NCBI RefSeq assembly: GCF_025244725.1
Contig: NZ_CP104203.1
Span: 2,170,001-2,234,000, forward strand
Direction of reading: 5' to 3'
DNA from: Chryseobacterium oranimense
GTDB taxonomy: Bacteria > Bacteroidota > Bacteroidia > Flavobacteriales > Weeksellaceae
Length of the DNA: 64,000 nt
Shown here: positions 25,752-35,185 of the stretch, one piece after another
Position numbering within the stretch: the first letter of the stretch is position 1
Layout: the number at the start of each line of letters is the position of its first letter
Notes under the pieces: model-generated
What the model saw: the letters and a program-made list of their open reading frames with translations, nothing else
Databases searched by the model: none
What the model was told of the DNA's origin: nothing
Translations under genes and position numbers: made by a program

Positions 25752-26954
25752 CTATTTATCACACGGAACACATTCTACCACTGCATCTTCGCTGTCAGGA
25801 GTTTCTTTGCCATACAGATATCTGTATCGCAGGCTTATTGCCAGACCAATGAAGGTCATCCCTACTCCTACCAATGATGGATATTTGTATGAAAATCCGT
25901 ATTCCAAAGGAATTCCTCCTAAGAATGCACCCATCGCATTGGCAATATTAAAAGCCGCCTGCATAAATGCCGCAGCCATCATTTCACTTTTAGGCGCAGC
26001 CTTCATCATCATGATGTTAATAGGTGCAGCAACAGACATGGACAATGCCCCGCACACAAAGGTCAGGATAAGCGCCATATTCTGATGGTCTGCAAAGAAA
26101 AATACACCTGCAAGAGAAATCATCATCAGGAAAATTAATAGTACACATGTTTTTTCAGGTCCCAGACGGTCGGAAATAAATCCTCCGGCAAGGTTTCCAA
26201 CAACCATTCCCGCCCCTGCCAGGACCATGACGTAAGCCATCTGATTGGTCTGGATTCCGGCTACGATTGTCATCAAAGGCGTAATATAGCTGAGCCATGT
26301 AAAAAGTCCTCCAAATCCAATGGCTGTAATCCCTAAAACCAGCCATGACTGTTTGTTTTTAAGAAATTTAAGCTCCTCCAGAAAGTGAGTATCCTGGTTG
26401 GCCTCTGTAGCAGGAAGCCATAATTTAAGAAACAATATCGCAAAAAGACCAATGAATGCTACAATTGCGAAATACAGTCTCCAGTGATAAGCATGCCCGA
26501 TATACGTAACCAGCGGAACCATGATGAGGTTGGCTATCGTAAGTCCTGTAAACATTAAAGAAATGTAAAATGCCTCTTTCCCTTTTCCTGCCATCCGAGA
26601 TGCAACTACTGTTCCTACCCCGAAAAATGCCCCGTGAGGAAGCCCGGACATAAATCTGATGATCAGCATCGTAGTGTAATCGGGAGCTACCGCAGAAAGT
26701 CCGTTGAAAAGCGTGAAAAGGATCATCAAAACCATCAGTACTTTCTTAGGTGGAAATTTCACTGAATACCCGATCAGGATCGGGGCTCCAATTACAACTC
26801 CCATGGCATAAGCCGAAATCAGGTGACCGGCTTCAGGAATGGTAATCTTCAAGGTATGGGCTATATCGGGAAGCAGCCCCATTACGGTGAACTCTGTAGT
26901 TCCTATTCCAAGACCGCCTATAGCGAGCGGTATTATTCTTTTATCAATCTTCAT
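25752..26954 (-). CDS. MFS transporter (AraJ-like efflux permease)
   Basis: A 400-residue major facilitator protein with about 12 TM helices. It starts IPLAIGGLGIGTTEFTVMGLLPDIA, the N-terminal motif of the arabinose-efflux/AraJ-type DHA1 group of drug or sugar exporters. The loop 2-3 motif is weak and the central loop short (about 190-215, EANQDTHFLEELKFLK). It is divergent from an AraC-type regulator 200 bp away, which probably controls it. Substrate unknown. Confidence 0.92.
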   Translation of the reverse strand: MKIDKRIIPLAIGGLGIGTTEFTVMGLLPDIAHTLKITIPEAGHLISAYAMGVVIGAPILIGYSVKFPPKKVLMVLMILFTLFNGLSAVAPDYTTMLIIRFMSGLPHGAFFGVGTVVASRMAGKGKEAFYISLMFTGLTIANLIMVPLVTYIGHAYHWRLYFAIVAFIGLFAILFLKLWLPATEANQDTHFLEELKFLKNKQSWLVLGITAIGFGGLFTWLSYITPLMTIVAGIQTNQMAYVMVLAGAGMVVGNLAGGFISDRLGPEKTCVLLIFLMMISLAGVFFFADHQNMALILTFVCGALSMSVAAPINIMMMKAAPKSEMMAAAFMQAAFNIANAMGAFLGGIPLEYGFSYKYPSLVGVGMTFIGLAISLRYRYLYGKETPDSEDAVVECVPCDK

Positions 26955-27153
26955 TGTCAGTAAACTTCTTTTTCGAATTAATTTTTTTAGTGATTTTTTC
27001 TGAAAAATAAAGACAAGGCTCTATGATCTTTACTTTGAAAATGCAAAATTCGCCAGAAATATTGTCTTTTACTTCTCTTAAAATGACCATAATTTGCTCC
27101 ATATTAACCTTTTTATGTATTTTTAAAATCAGAAACAATCAAATGAGAACAAG

Positions 27154-28014
27154 ATGAAGATTCAGAAAGAAATTATTGAGTTTGAAGACGGGAAATCTTT
27201 CAAGCTTTTTTCACCTTCTTTGAAAAACTGCTTTTTCTGGCATCATCACCCGGAAATAGAGCTTGTTTATGTAGAAGCTATCAATGGAATCCGTCATGTA
27301 GGCCGGGATATTTCCGTTTTTACAGAAAGTGATCTGGTTCTGATAGGCTCCAATGTGCCTCACCTTAATTTTGATTACGGCATCCAGACGGAATGCAGAC
27401 AATTGGTGGTTCAGATGAGGGAAAATTTCCTTCAGCATACTATTCTACCCGTTCCTGAATTTGAAAACATTAAAAAACTTCTGGAAAGATCTTATCTGGG
27501 ACTTTCGTTTTCAGGAGAAACCAAGAACACCGTTATTGAAAAGCTTAATAACATAAAGGATAAAAACTCTTTTGATTCGCTGATAGGATTGATAGAAATC
27601 CTCCAGATTCTTGCCAATTCGGACGAAGTAAAGGAACTTAACAAAGAAGATACGAGGATAAAATGGTTTCTGAATGACAAGATCAGAATGGGAACCATTT
27701 ACGATTACATTCATGAAAATTATGATAAAAAACCTAACGTCAACGAAATCGCAAAGATCGTAAGCCTCAGCACTCCGGCTTTCTGCCGTTATTTTAAAAA
27801 GCAGACGAATATGACTTTTACTGATTTTGTTAACAATTACAGGATCAGCCAGGCTAAAATATTCTTATTGAAAGATTATTCTGTAACGGAGGTTTGTTTT
27901 CAGGTGGGTTTTGAAAGCCTGTCGTATTTTAATAAATTGTTCAAGCAGCATACGGGAGAAACACCTTCAGAGTTCAGGAAAAAGCATTTGAAGAATATTG
28001 AGGTGCGGAATTAA
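27154..28014 (+). CDS. AraC-family transcriptional regulator
   Basis: A 286-residue regulator. The N-terminal cupin-type sensor domain (WHHHPEIELVYVEAINGIRHVGRD, about 28-50) and C-terminal AraC/XylS DNA-binding domain (about 185-280) are both clear. The second includes IAKIVSLSTPAFCRYFKKQTNMTF and VCFQVGFESLSYFNKLFKQHTGETPSEFR, the two helix-turn-helices. It is divergent from the MFS transporter and probably regulates it in response to a small molecule. Confidence 0.93.
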   Translation: MKIQKEIIEFEDGKSFKLFSPSLKNCFFWHHHPEIELVYVEAINGIRHVGRDISVFTESDLVLIGSNVPHLNFDYGIQTECRQLVVQMRENFLQHTILPVPEFENIKKLLERSYLGLSFSGETKNTVIEKLNNIKDKNSFDSLIGLIEILQILANSDEVKELNKEDTRIKWFLNDKIRMGTIYDYIHENYDKKPNVNEIAKIVSLSTPAFCRYFKKQTNMTFTDFVNNYRISQAKIFLLKDYSVTEVCFQVGFESLSYFNKLFKQHTGETPSEFRKKHLKNIEVRN

Positions 28015-28043
28015 ACTGTTGAGCGTGTTGTTTTGTTTTGCGA

Positions 28044-28099
28044 ACCACCCCGTCAAAAATTCTTTGAATTTTAGCCACCCCTCCAAAGGAGGGGAATTT
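28044..28099 (+). repeat. Double-hairpin dispersed repeat, copy 1
   Basis: A 56-bp unit starting ACCACCCCGTCAAAAATTC, with two internal palindromes: AAAATTC/GAATTTT and CCCCTCC/GGAGGGG. Near-identical copies occur at 29355-29409 (minus) and 62774-62829 (plus). Confidence 0.8.
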
Positions 28100-28322
28100 G
28101 GATCCGACAGATTTTTGTCAGGATAAAAATCTTTGTTTTTCGGAAAACTTAAGTGCTCTTCTATCCTATCTGTAGGATAACTTAAAAACTTAAGTGTAAA
28201 AAAATTTTATGCCTTTTGTAGCTGATATTTTTTATCTCCCAAAAATTGCACGAATAACACAGATTTTTTGTATTGAGATTATATTAACTTTTTAAGTTAT
28301 TCAATTTTATCATTTCTTAGTT

Positions 28323-28350
28323 AAAAAAAACCGCTTCAAGTGAAGCGGTT
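28323..28350 (-). terminator. lipA terminator
   Basis: AACCGCTTCA and TGAAGCGGTT pair as a 10-bp stem; an A-tract at 28323-28330 supplies the T-run on the minus strand just after the lipA stop. Confidence 0.88.
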
Positions 28351-28357
28351 GTATTTT

Positions 28358-29224
28358 TTAGTGGATATGTTTTTCAGCGTGGTAAGAACTTCTTACTAAT
28401 GGTGAACTTTCTACATGTCTGAAGCCTAAACTTCTTGCAAAGTCTCCCAATTCATCAAATTCTTCCGGTGTTATGAATCTTTTTACAGGAAGATGTTTTT
28501 TGGTAGGCTGAAGATACTGTCCAAGCGTAATCACGTCTACATTGGCATTTCTAATGTCTTCAATGGTCTGGAAAACCTCATCTTTAGTTTCTCCCAAACC
28601 AAGCATTACTCCTGTTTTTGTTCTTCTCTGGCCAGCTTCTTTTAAATATCTTAGAACGTCTAAGCTTCTTTCATATTTCGCCTGAATCCTAACCTCTCTT
28701 GTCAGACGTTTTACAGTCTCCATATTGTGAGAGATTACTTCCGGAGCCACTTCTACAAGTCTGTCAATATGTTTGGTAATTCCCTGAAAATCTGGAATAA
28801 GTGTTTCCATAGTGGTTCCCGGAGAAATTCTTCTTACGGCATTCACGGTTTCTGCCCAAAGGATGGAACCCATGTCTTTCAGATCATCACGGTCTACAGA
28901 AGTAAGAACCGCATGCTTGATTTTCATCAATTTAATAGAACGTGCCACTTTCTCCGGCTCATCCCAATTGACATCAAGTGGCTTTCCTGTTTTTACACCG
29001 CAGAATCCACAGCTTCTTGTACAGATATTTCCTAAGATCATGAACGTTGCCGTTCCTTCTCCCCAGCATTCTCCCATATTCGGACAGCTTCCGCTCTGGC
29101 ATATGGTATTTAATTTATATTTGTCCACCAAAGTCCTAAGCTCTCTGTAATTTTTCCCAGTGGGAAGTTTTACGCGGATCCATTTTGGCTTTTGAACGGT
29201 AGTATCTTGAACTAAATTTTCCAT
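28358..29224 (-). CDS. lipA: Lipoyl synthase LipA
   Basis: A 288-residue radical-SAM enzyme that inserts two sulfurs into protein-bound octanoyl groups to make lipoyl cofactor. The auxiliary 4Fe-4S ligands are in [13 protein letters not shown] (about residues 38-50) and the radical-SAM CxxxCxxC in CTRSCGFC (about 68-75). [10 protein letters not shown] and the C-terminal [11 protein letters not shown] motif are also typical. It is transcribed alone between two oppositely oriented copies of a dispersed repeat. High confidence. Confidence 0.96.
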   Translation of the reverse strand: MENLVQDTTVQKPKWIRVKLPTGKNYRELRTLVDKYKLNTICQSGSCPNMGECWGEGTATFMILGNICTRSCGFCGVKTGKPLDVNWDEPEKVARSIKLMKIKHAVLTSVDRDDLKDMGSILWAETVNAVRRISPGTTMETLIPDFQGITKHIDRLVEVAPEVISHNMETVKRLTREVRIQAKYERSLDVLRYLKEAGQRRTKTGVMLGLGETKDEVFQTIEDIRNANVDVITLGQYLQPTKKHLPVKRFITPEEFDELGDFARSLGFRHVESSPLVRSSYHAEKHIH

Positions 29225-29240
29225 TTCTTAAATTGAAGTT

Positions 29241-29248
29241 CAAAGTTA
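29241..29248 (-). promoter_or_regulatory. Candidate -7 box for lipA
   Basis: TAACTTTG on the minus strand fits TAnnTTTG, 17 bp upstream of the lipA start. Confidence 0.5.
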
Positions 29249-29354
29249 AGGAATTTTTAATGGAAACCATCTACCGGCAAAATTGATGAAACAGATAATA
29301 TAGAATAAAGAAACCTGTTCCTCTCAACAAAGACAAAAAATTTGTAGAATCCAG

Positions 29355-29409
29355 ATTCCCCTCCCCTGGAGGGGTGGCTAAAATTCAAAGAATTTTTGAC
29401 GGGGTGGTT
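29355..29409 (-). repeat. Double-hairpin dispersed repeat, copy 2
   Basis: A 55-bp copy in the opposite orientation to the 28044 copy, with small differences (CCCCTGGAGGGG instead of CCCCTCCAAAGG...). The two copies bracket lipA. Confidence 0.8.
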
Positions 29410-29447
29410 AAAAAACCCGTTAATTATAAACCTTTAGGTAAAAATAA

Positions 29448-30008
29448 TTAATGATCATCAAACTCATTATTCTTCAGCAGCTCCGCAAGAACCTTCTTGG
29501 CACGCATAACCCTGACTTTGGTATTGGCAACAGAAATCCCGAGTTCTTCTGCAATTTCTTTGATGCTTTTTTCCTCAAAAAATCTTAGTCTGATAATGTC
29601 CTGGTAATTGGCATCCAGCGATTCAATGGTTTTGATGATTTTTTTCTGCTCTTCATTGGAGATCATCAGCTCTTCCGGAGATTTTGCAAACTGATTTTTA
29701 ACCTCATCAAGATTTTCAGTAGGATCCTGGTTTTCGCGACTTCTTTTTCTCCAGAAATCAATGACGGTATTTTGCGCAATTGTAAGCACCCAGGTTTTGA
29801 ACTGAAAATGCGGATCGTACATATCCAGTTTCGACAGCACTTTTGAAAAAACATTCACCGTAATTTCATCTGCATCATTTTCATCTTTTACTTTCTTCAT
29901 AACAAAAGCAAAAACATCCACCCAAAAAATATTGATGAGTTTGGTCTGGGCCTTCTGGTCCTTTTCTTTTGCCTTTTGAATAAGCAGGAATAGCTGTTCG
30001 TCGTTCAT
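29448..30008 (-). CDS. Sigma-70-family RNA polymerase sigma factor
   Basis: About 186 residues from MNDEQLFLLIQKAKEKD. Region 2 (VFAFVMKKVKDENDADEITVNVFSKVLSKL, KTWVLTIAQNTVIDFWRK) and region 4 (YQDIIRLRFFEEKSIKEIAEELGISVANTKVRVMRAKKVL) are present, and region 3 is absent, as in ECF-type factors. The Met at 30008 is favoured over the one at 30017 because a good promoter predicts a transcript start right at 30008-30011. No anti-sigma gene adjoins. Divergent from tyrS. Targets unknown. Confidence 0.93.
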   Translation of the reverse strand: MNDEQLFLLIQKAKEKDQKAQTKLINIFWVDVFAFVMKKVKDENDADEITVNVFSKVLSKLDMYDPHFQFKTWVLTIAQNTVIDFWRKRSRENQDPTENLDEVKNQFAKSPEELMISNEEQKKIIKTIESLDANYQDIIRLRFFEEKSIKEIAEELGISVANTKVRVMRAKKVLAELLKNNEFDDH

Positions 30009-30014
30009 TAATAA

Positions 30015-30045
30015 CAAATATAATTTTTTTAAGTGAAAAAGCCAA
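30015..30045 (-). promoter_or_regulatory. Promoter of the sigma factor gene, leaderless geometry
   Basis: On the minus strand TTG (30045-30043), 20 bp, then TATATTTG (30022-30015), a full match to the Bacteroidota -33/-7 pattern. The start codon at 30008 is only about 7 bp past the -7 box. Confidence 0.65.
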
Positions 30046-30085
30046 TAGGTGAGCTTGCCTGTTCTTATTATACTTATGAATTTCT

Positions 30086-30093
30086 TATCTTTG
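30086..30093 (+). promoter_or_regulatory. Candidate -7 box for tyrS
   Basis: TATCTTTG fits TAnnTTTG exactly, 28 bp before the tyrS start. No convincing -33 TTG at the usual distance. Confidence 0.5.
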
Positions 30094-30121
30094 CCCCGTT
30101 AAATTTTAAAGAAAATTATAG

Positions 30122-31417
30122 ATGAATTCCTTTATAGAAGAACTGAAATGGCGTGGTCTTTTTGCCGATATGATGCCAGGAACCGATGAACAACTGAATA
30201 AAGAGGTAACTACTGCATATATTGGTTTCGACCCGACTGCTGATTCTTTGCATATCGGAAGCCTTATCCAGATTAAAATTCTGGCTCATTTCCAACAGCA
30301 TGGGCACAAGCCGATTGCTCTGGTAGGTGGTGCTACAGGAATGATCGGAGATCCTTCGGGAAAATCTGCAGAAAGAAACCTGCTGGATGAAGCAACACTT
30401 CTTCATTATGTAGACTGTTTAAAGAACCAGCTTTCAAGATTTCTGGATTTTGATGCTAACGGCCCAAATAAAGCAGAACTGGTTAATAATTATGACTGGA
30501 TGAAGAATATCTCTTTCCTTGATTTTGCTAAAAATGTGGGAAAAAACATTACCGTTAATTATATGATGGCGAAAGACTCTGTAAAAAAGAGATTTTCAGG
30601 AGATGGAGGAGCAGACGGAATGAGTTTTACGGAATTTACATACCAGCTTATTCAGGGGTATGATTTCCTTCATCTGTATCAGAATAATAATGTAAAGCTG
30701 CAAATGGGCGGTTCCGACCAGTGGGGAAATATTACCACCGGTACCGAACTGATCCGCAGAAAAGCTCAGGGAGAAGCATTTGCTTTAACGGTTCCTTTGA
30801 TTACGAAGGCGGACGGCTCTAAATTCGGTAAGTCCGAAAGCGGCGAAAATTACTGGCTGGATAAAAAGAAAACATCACCATACAAATTCTACCAGTTCTG
30901 GCTGAATGCTACCGATGATGATGCTGAAAGATTCATTAAATTCTATACATTCTTAGGTAAAGAAGAAATTGAAGCTTTGATTGAAGAGCACAAAACAGCT
31001 CCCCACGAAAGAAAACTTCAGAAGAAATTAGCTGAGGAAGTAACGGTGTGGGTACACGGAAAAGATGAATACGAAAAAGCAGTTAAAGCTTCAGAAATTC
31101 TTTTTGGACGTTCTACAGCTGAAGACCTTGTAAGTCTTGACGAGGAAACGTTCCTTGAGGTTTTTGACGGTGTTCCGCAAAAAGAGCTCCCTAAGGCTGA
31201 TGTTCTTGGAATCAGCATTATTGATCTTCTTTCTGAAAAATCAGGATTCTTAAAGTCTAAAAGTGAGGCTCAGAGAGAAATCAAAGGAAATGCAGTTTCT
31301 GTAAACAAAGAAAAAATAAATGATACTTATACAGCCAATGAAAGCGATCTTATCGACGGCAAGTTTTTACTGCTTCAAAAGGGTAAGAAAAGCTACTTTA
31401 TTGTGAAAGTAATCTAA
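30122..31417 (+). CDS. tyrS: Tyrosyl-tRNA synthetase TyrS
   Basis: A 431-residue class I aminoacyl-tRNA synthetase that charges tRNA-Tyr. Visible are the HIGH-type motif HIGSL (about 43), [14 protein letters not shown] just before it, [14 protein letters not shown] in the tyrosine pocket, and the KMSKS equivalent KFGKS (about 236). A C-terminal S4 RNA-binding domain follows (about 365-430). Normal length. It is transcribed alone, divergent from the sigma factor and followed by a very strong terminator. High confidence. Confidence 0.97.
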   Translation: MNSFIEELKWRGLFADMMPGTDEQLNKEVTTAYIGFDPTADSLHIGSLIQIKILAHFQQHGHKPIALVGGATGMIGDPSGKSAERNLLDEATLLHYVDCLKNQLSRFLDFDANGPNKAELVNNYDWMKNISFLDFAKNVGKNITVNYMMAKDSVKKRFSGDGGADGMSFTEFTYQLIQGYDFLHLYQNNNVKLQMGGSDQWGNITTGTELIRRKAQGEAFALTVPLITKADGSKFGKSESGENYWLDKKKTSPYKFYQFWLNATDDDAERFIKFYTFLGKEEIEALIEEHKTAPHERKLQKKLAEEVTVWVHGKDEYEKAVKASEILFGRSTAEDLVSLDEETFLEVFDGVPQKELPKADVLGISIIDLLSEKSGFLKSKSEAQREIKGNAVSVNKEKINDTYTANESDLIDGKFLLLQKGKKSYFIVKVI

Positions 31418-31429
31418 TCGGTCAATCAT

Positions 31430-31468
31430 AAAACCGGCGCTGAGATAATCTCAGCGCCGGTTTTTTTA
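31430..31468 (+). terminator. tyrS terminator
   Basis: A perfect 14-bp stem, AACCGGCGCTGAGA and its complement around TAA, followed by seven T. It lies just after the tyrS stop and may also serve the convergent lipoprotein gene. Confidence 0.93.
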
Positions 31469-31491
31469 TCTATGAAAGTTATTAAGTTTTT

Positions 31492-31911
31492 TTAGAATAC
31501 ATAACTTGCTGAAGCCGATAAATATTGCCCGCTGGAAGCTCCTTCTTTTTTCAATTCACCATCTACCCAGATCTGAACCTTCAACGTAGAAGAAGCATCT
31601 GCTCCAATTGCATTTACAGCAACATTGGCATTATAAGCCCCTGCTTCTGATGTTACCTCCGGACTTGTCCATGTTGTTCCGCTAAGGCTTGAAGCTGTGG
31701 TTGGGTTGCCATCAATTCCATATACCGCTACCTCAATATTACTTCCTGAAGAAGCTATTGCTTTAAAAACAATTTTATGACTTTTCTTTGCAGGACCGTT
31801 GTTATCGTCATCGTCATCATTACTGCAAGATGTTGCAAACCCGATAAACATGGTGGTCAGCAGTACTACAAACATTCCTTTCAGCAGCTGGTTCATTGTC
31901 ATTTTTCTCAT
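31492..31911 (-). CDS. Small lipoprotein, paralogue of the 34763 gene
   Basis: A 139-residue SPII lipoprotein: hydrophobic signal MFVVLLTTMFIGFA, lipobox ending ATSC, then an acidic SNDDDDDN spacer. The mature beta-rich domain (HKIVFKAIASSG, GTTWTSPEV, LKVQIWVDGELKK) matches the lipoprotein at 34763-35185 along its whole length, including GTTW and the WVDGE motif. The two flank a histidine kinase/LuxR regulator pair. Function unknown; possibly surface-exposed sensing or binding proteins tied to that system. Confidence 0.8.
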   Translation of the reverse strand: MRKMTMNQLLKGMFVVLLTTMFIGFATSCSNDDDDDNNGPAKKSHKIVFKAIASSGSNIEVAVYGIDGNPTTASSLSGTTWTSPEVTSEAGAYNANVAVNAIGADASSTLKVQIWVDGELKKEGASSGQYLSASASYVF

Positions 31912-32113
31912 AATCTTTCTGGTTTAAATTTTAATTACTTTATTTTAATATTCTATGATTAGTGATTTGATATCTGCAAAGCTATGGGAGTCCTCAAACT
32001 TTATCAATCCTAAAAAATGAGTAATTTTTTCTACCTGAAATCCGGTATTCTTTTTATTGAAATTTTTAATTAAATTGAGCGTTTTTAGAAAAATTATACA
32101 GAACTGAACCCCA

Positions 32114-34084
32114 ATGAAGAAATTCCTTATTCTATTAAGCATAATATTGACTTTCACATTACAGGCACAGGTTATTCCTCTTAATGAGAAAGCCTATTTG
32201 GACAGCTTACAGAATATTACCAGAAATACAGCTGTCCCTGCTTCAAAAGCAACAACATTTTTTCTTTTATCAAATTATTACAGAAACAGCGATTCGGTTT
32301 TAAGTAAAAAATATCTGGAAAACGGAAAAATCCTTATTAAGAATGATGCTTTTCTTGCTGCCAAATACGAATATTATGAGGGGCAATATTACCTTGACCG
32401 ACATAAAGAAAAAGCAGCCCGATCCTATCAGAAGGCGATTAGTGCATTAGCAAAAATAAAAAACAAAGAATCGTATTTTTTACAGTCCCTTGCCTGGTAC
32501 AGCTATGGAGTTACCCAAAAAGATAAAGAAGGATACCCTTTTTTAGTAAAAACTGTCCTGGAAAAATGTATTCCGTTGGTTAAAAAATACGGAAACAGCA
32601 GAAGCTTAGGATTTGCCTACACCCAGCTTGCGATCATCCTTACCTATAATGCTCAGTTTGAAAAAGCCGGAAACTACAATAATCAGGCTCTGGAAATTCT
32701 TGAAAAAGGTTACCCAGGCTCTGCCGAATTATTTTATACCTATCTGAACTCTGCCAGCAATTTCTGTTATCAGGCAAAAGGAAGTGAAGCCAAAAAGTTT
32801 CTCGACAAAGCTGAAAAACTCATCATGCCTTATCCCGAATCTTCAGCTAACTCGTTTTATTATTATAGTAAAACCCTTTATTTTATTACCAAACAGCAAA
32901 ATTCCGAGGCATTGCCCGTGATTGAAAAAGGACTCTTTTATACCAAAAAATTCAATCAGAATCTTCAGGCTCAAATGTTCTATTTTAATAAATATGATAT
33001 TTTAAAGAAGTTAAAAAGATACAGTGAAGCTAAAAGTGTTTTGGAAAATGTATTAGCAGAAAAATCGCTTGCCCTTGATATTAACAACAGAAAAACTATT
33101 TATAAGCAGCTTTCCGTACTAAATGAGGAAATGGGAAATGCCAAAGAAGCACTGGTTTGGGAAAAAAGCTATTCACATCTTAATGACAGCCTGAGCAGTG
33201 AAAAAGGCAGGCTGGAGATCAATAAAATTGAGGCAAAATTCAATACTGCCGAAAAAGAAAGAAAAATAGCGACCCTGAATGCAGAGAAGAATCAAAAGGA
33301 TCTGGAAGTAAACAAGAAAAACTCTTATTTATGGGGACTGAGCTTAATCTTGCTATTGGCTTTAAGTCTATTAATTTTCCTTTTTATCATTTTCAGAAAG
33401 AATAAAAAGATCTCTGAACAAAAGATAAATGATATTAAGCAAAAGGAACAGTTGTCTCTTACCAAGGCGATCCTTGACGGTGAAGAAAGAGAGAGGGAAC
33501 GGATTGCCAGAGACCTTCATGACGGCCTGGGCGGAATGCTTGCGGGGGTAAAAATTAATTTCTCCACCTGGTCATCCAGCCATCTGGATCACGAAAAAGA
33601 CAAAGAGTTTTATAAAATCCTCGGCCAGCTGGATAATTCTGTAGTAGAACTTCGTCATATTGCCAGAAACTTAATGCCGGAATCACTGCTTAATTTTGGT
33701 TTGGAAACAGCTTTAAATGATCTTTGCGAGTTTTATTCCAGAAAGGACCTGGATATTGATTTTCAGTCGATTAATATTGAAAAGAATCTGCCTTTAAATA
33801 TCCAGCTTAATATTTACAGAATTGTCCAGGAATTATTGGCCAATGCTATAAAGCATGCTGAAGCCAGTAATATACTTCTCCAATGCTCCCAGTCCGGCGG
33901 GCGTTTTATGATTACTATTGAGGACAACGGTAAAGGATTTAATAAAAACATTGACCAGAGCACCAAAAGCATGGGACTCCGCAACTTAAAAAACAGAGTC
34001 GATTATCTGAACGGCAAAATAGAGGTGAGCTCTGATAACCATGGTACAAGTATTAACATTGAATTGACTATTGATGGAGAATAA
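32114..34084 (+). CDS. NarL-type sensor histidine kinase with TPR region
   Basis: A 656-residue sensor kinase. A signal peptide (MKKFLILLSIILTFTLQAQ) is followed by about 350 residues of TPR-like helices. One TM helix (about 404-428, YLWGLSLILLLALSLLIFLF) leads to a HisKA_3 domain with the phospho-acceptor in RERIARDLHDGLGGMLAG (about 468). The HATPase domain has IVQELLANAIKHAEA and IEDNGKGFN. It overlaps the following LuxR regulator by 11 bp, so the two are translationally coupled. The TPR region probably senses an exported ligand or partner. Confidence 0.95.
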   Translation: MKKFLILLSIILTFTLQAQVIPLNEKAYLDSLQNITRNTAVPASKATTFFLLSNYYRNSDSVLSKKYLENGKILIKNDAFLAAKYEYYEGQYYLDRHKEKAARSYQKAISALAKIKNKESYFLQSLAWYSYGVTQKDKEGYPFLVKTVLEKCIPLVKKYGNSRSLGFAYTQLAIILTYNAQFEKAGNYNNQALEILEKGYPGSAELFYTYLNSASNFCYQAKGSEAKKFLDKAEKLIMPYPESSANSFYYYSKTLYFITKQQNSEALPVIEKGLFYTKKFNQNLQAQMFYFNKYDILKKLKRYSEAKSVLENVLAEKSLALDINNRKTIYKQLSVLNEEMGNAKEALVWEKSYSHLNDSLSSEKGRLEINKIEAKFNTAEKERKIATLNAEKNQKDLEVNKKNSYLWGLSLILLLALSLLIFLFIIFRKNKKISEQKINDIKQKEQLSLTKAILDGEERERERIARDLHDGLGGMLAGVKINFSTWSSSHLDHEKDKEFYKILGQLDNSVVELRHIARNLMPESLLNFGLETALNDLCEFYSRKDLDIDFQSINIEKNLPLNIQLNIYRIVQELLANAIKHAEASNILLQCSQSGGRFMITIEDNGKGFNKNIDQSTKSMGLRNLKNRVDYLNGKIEVSSDNHGTSINIELTIDGE

Positions 34085-34718
34085 GAAAATAAATATTGTC
34101 ATTGTAGATGATCATCCCATCGTTATAGAAGGGTTAAAAATGATGTTGAACAGCCAACTGGGATTTACGGTTTCCAAAAGTTTTACTTCAGGTTTGGAGC
34201 TTATAGATTTTATCCGGAATCATAAAGTAGATATTATTCTTCTGGACATTACTCTTCCTGATTCCAATGGAACGGAGCTTTGCCGGGAAATAAAGAAAAT
34301 TTCGCCTGCCACTTCAGTCATTATGTTCAGTAACCGCTCTGAAAGAAGCATTATCATGCAGTCTGTACAAAATGGTGCCAGCGGATATATTCTTAAAAAC
34401 ACGTCTATAGATGAATTGGTGGAATGTATTCAGGGAGCTTATTCCGGAAATATTGTTTTCTGTGAGGAAATCAGGCACATTATCAGTAAACCTTCCCAAA
34501 ACGACTTTTTGGTGCCCCGGCTTACAAAAAGAGAGAAACAGATCCTGCAAATGGTCGCGGAGGGAAAAACCAGCATTACCATTGCAGATGAGCTTTTTTT
34601 AAGTCCGTTAACGGTAGATACGCACCGTAAAAATCTGCTGCAGAAATTCCAGGCAAAAAATTCTACCGAGCTTATTAGCCTTGCCCTCCAGCAGAATATG
34701 ATTGAAGGCAGTAAATAA
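34074..34718 (+). CDS. LuxR/NarL-type response regulator
   Basis: A 214-residue response regulator. The receiver domain (residues 1-120) has the acidic pair in VIVDDHP and phospho-acceptor Asp in VDIILLDITLPDS (about 57). The C-terminal LuxR helix-turn-helix is LTKREKQILQMVAEGKTSITIADELFLSPLTVDTHRKNL. The ATG at 34074 is preferred to the TTG one codon earlier. It overlaps the kinase by 11 bp and is its obvious partner. Confidence 0.95.
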   Translation: MENKKINIVIVDDHPIVIEGLKMMLNSQLGFTVSKSFTSGLELIDFIRNHKVDIILLDITLPDSNGTELCREIKKISPATSVIMFSNRSERSIIMQSVQNGASGYILKNTSIDELVECIQGAYSGNIVFCEEIRHIISKPSQNDFLVPRLTKREKQILQMVAEGKTSITIADELFLSPLTVDTHRKNLLQKFQAKNSTELISLALQQNMIEGSK

Positions 34719-34745
34719 AAAAAAACCGCTTAAAAGCGGTTTTAT
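34719..34745. terminator. Terminator of the kinase/regulator operon
   Basis: AACCGCT and AGCGGTT form a 7-bp stem around TAAA with A- and T-tracts on either side, so it can also serve the convergent lipoprotein gene ending at 34763. Confidence 0.75.
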
Positions 34746-34762
34746 ATATAAGTAAAGTTATT

Positions 34763-35185
34763 CTATAATTCTAAGAAACTGTAATCAATTGAAGCGACCA
34801 GCGGCCCTGCTCCCACCATCTTTTTGGTTCTTACAATTTCTCCGTCTATCCAAAGATTAACTACCAGTTCTGAGGTAGCATCCGGAAGATCTGCTTTAGC
34901 ATCAAGGTTCAATTGTGCCTGGCTTGAATTTACAAAAAATTCACCGCTAGCCCATGTAGTTCCTACAGGATCGAAAATATCGGTTTTTGTGGTTCCTACC
35001 TGTGTTACGATAGCTCTGATCACTCCTCCGGTAGTAGTTTTCACTTCAAACTGAACAACGTGATCTGTAAACTCTTCATCACTGTTATCCTTTTTACAAG
35101 AATTAACTACAGTAATTACCGAAAATAATAAAACGAATAAAAAAGAAAGTCTAAGTAAACTTTTTGATTTGTAAAATTGCTTCAT
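34763..35185 (-). CDS. Small lipoprotein, paralogue of the 31492 gene
   Basis: A 140-residue SPII lipoprotein: signal peptide with lipobox VVNSC, then KKDNSDEEF. The mature beta-rich domain (HVVQFEVKTTTGG, GTTWASGEF, LVVNLWIDGEIVR) is clearly related to the lipoprotein at 31492-31911. Together they bracket the HK-RR operon and converge on it from the same strand. Function unknown. Confidence 0.8.
   Translation of the reverse strand: MKQFYKSKSLLRLSFLFVLLFSVITVVNSCKKDNSDEEFTDHVVQFEVKTTTGGVIRAIVTQVGTTKTDIFDPVGTTWASGEFFVNSSQAQLNLDAKADLPDATSELVVNLWIDGEIVRTKKMVGAGPLVASIDYSFLEL

Larger units (their letters stand above)
28015..28357. repeat. Convergent intergenic region with repeat and dyads
   Basis: This 343-bp gap between the AraC gene and lipA (converging) holds one copy of a double-hairpin repeat (28044-28099). 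It also has two 12-bp copies of AAAACTTAAGTG (28144 and 28185) flanking a perfect hairpin TATCCTA/TAGGATA (28162-28179), and the lipA terminator. No gene is seen. Confidence 0.6.

Noticed and set aside
26944..27138. Small open frame between the MFS and AraC genes
   Set aside because: Lys/Ile/Phe-rich, overlaps the MFS start and the control region, no initiation signal.
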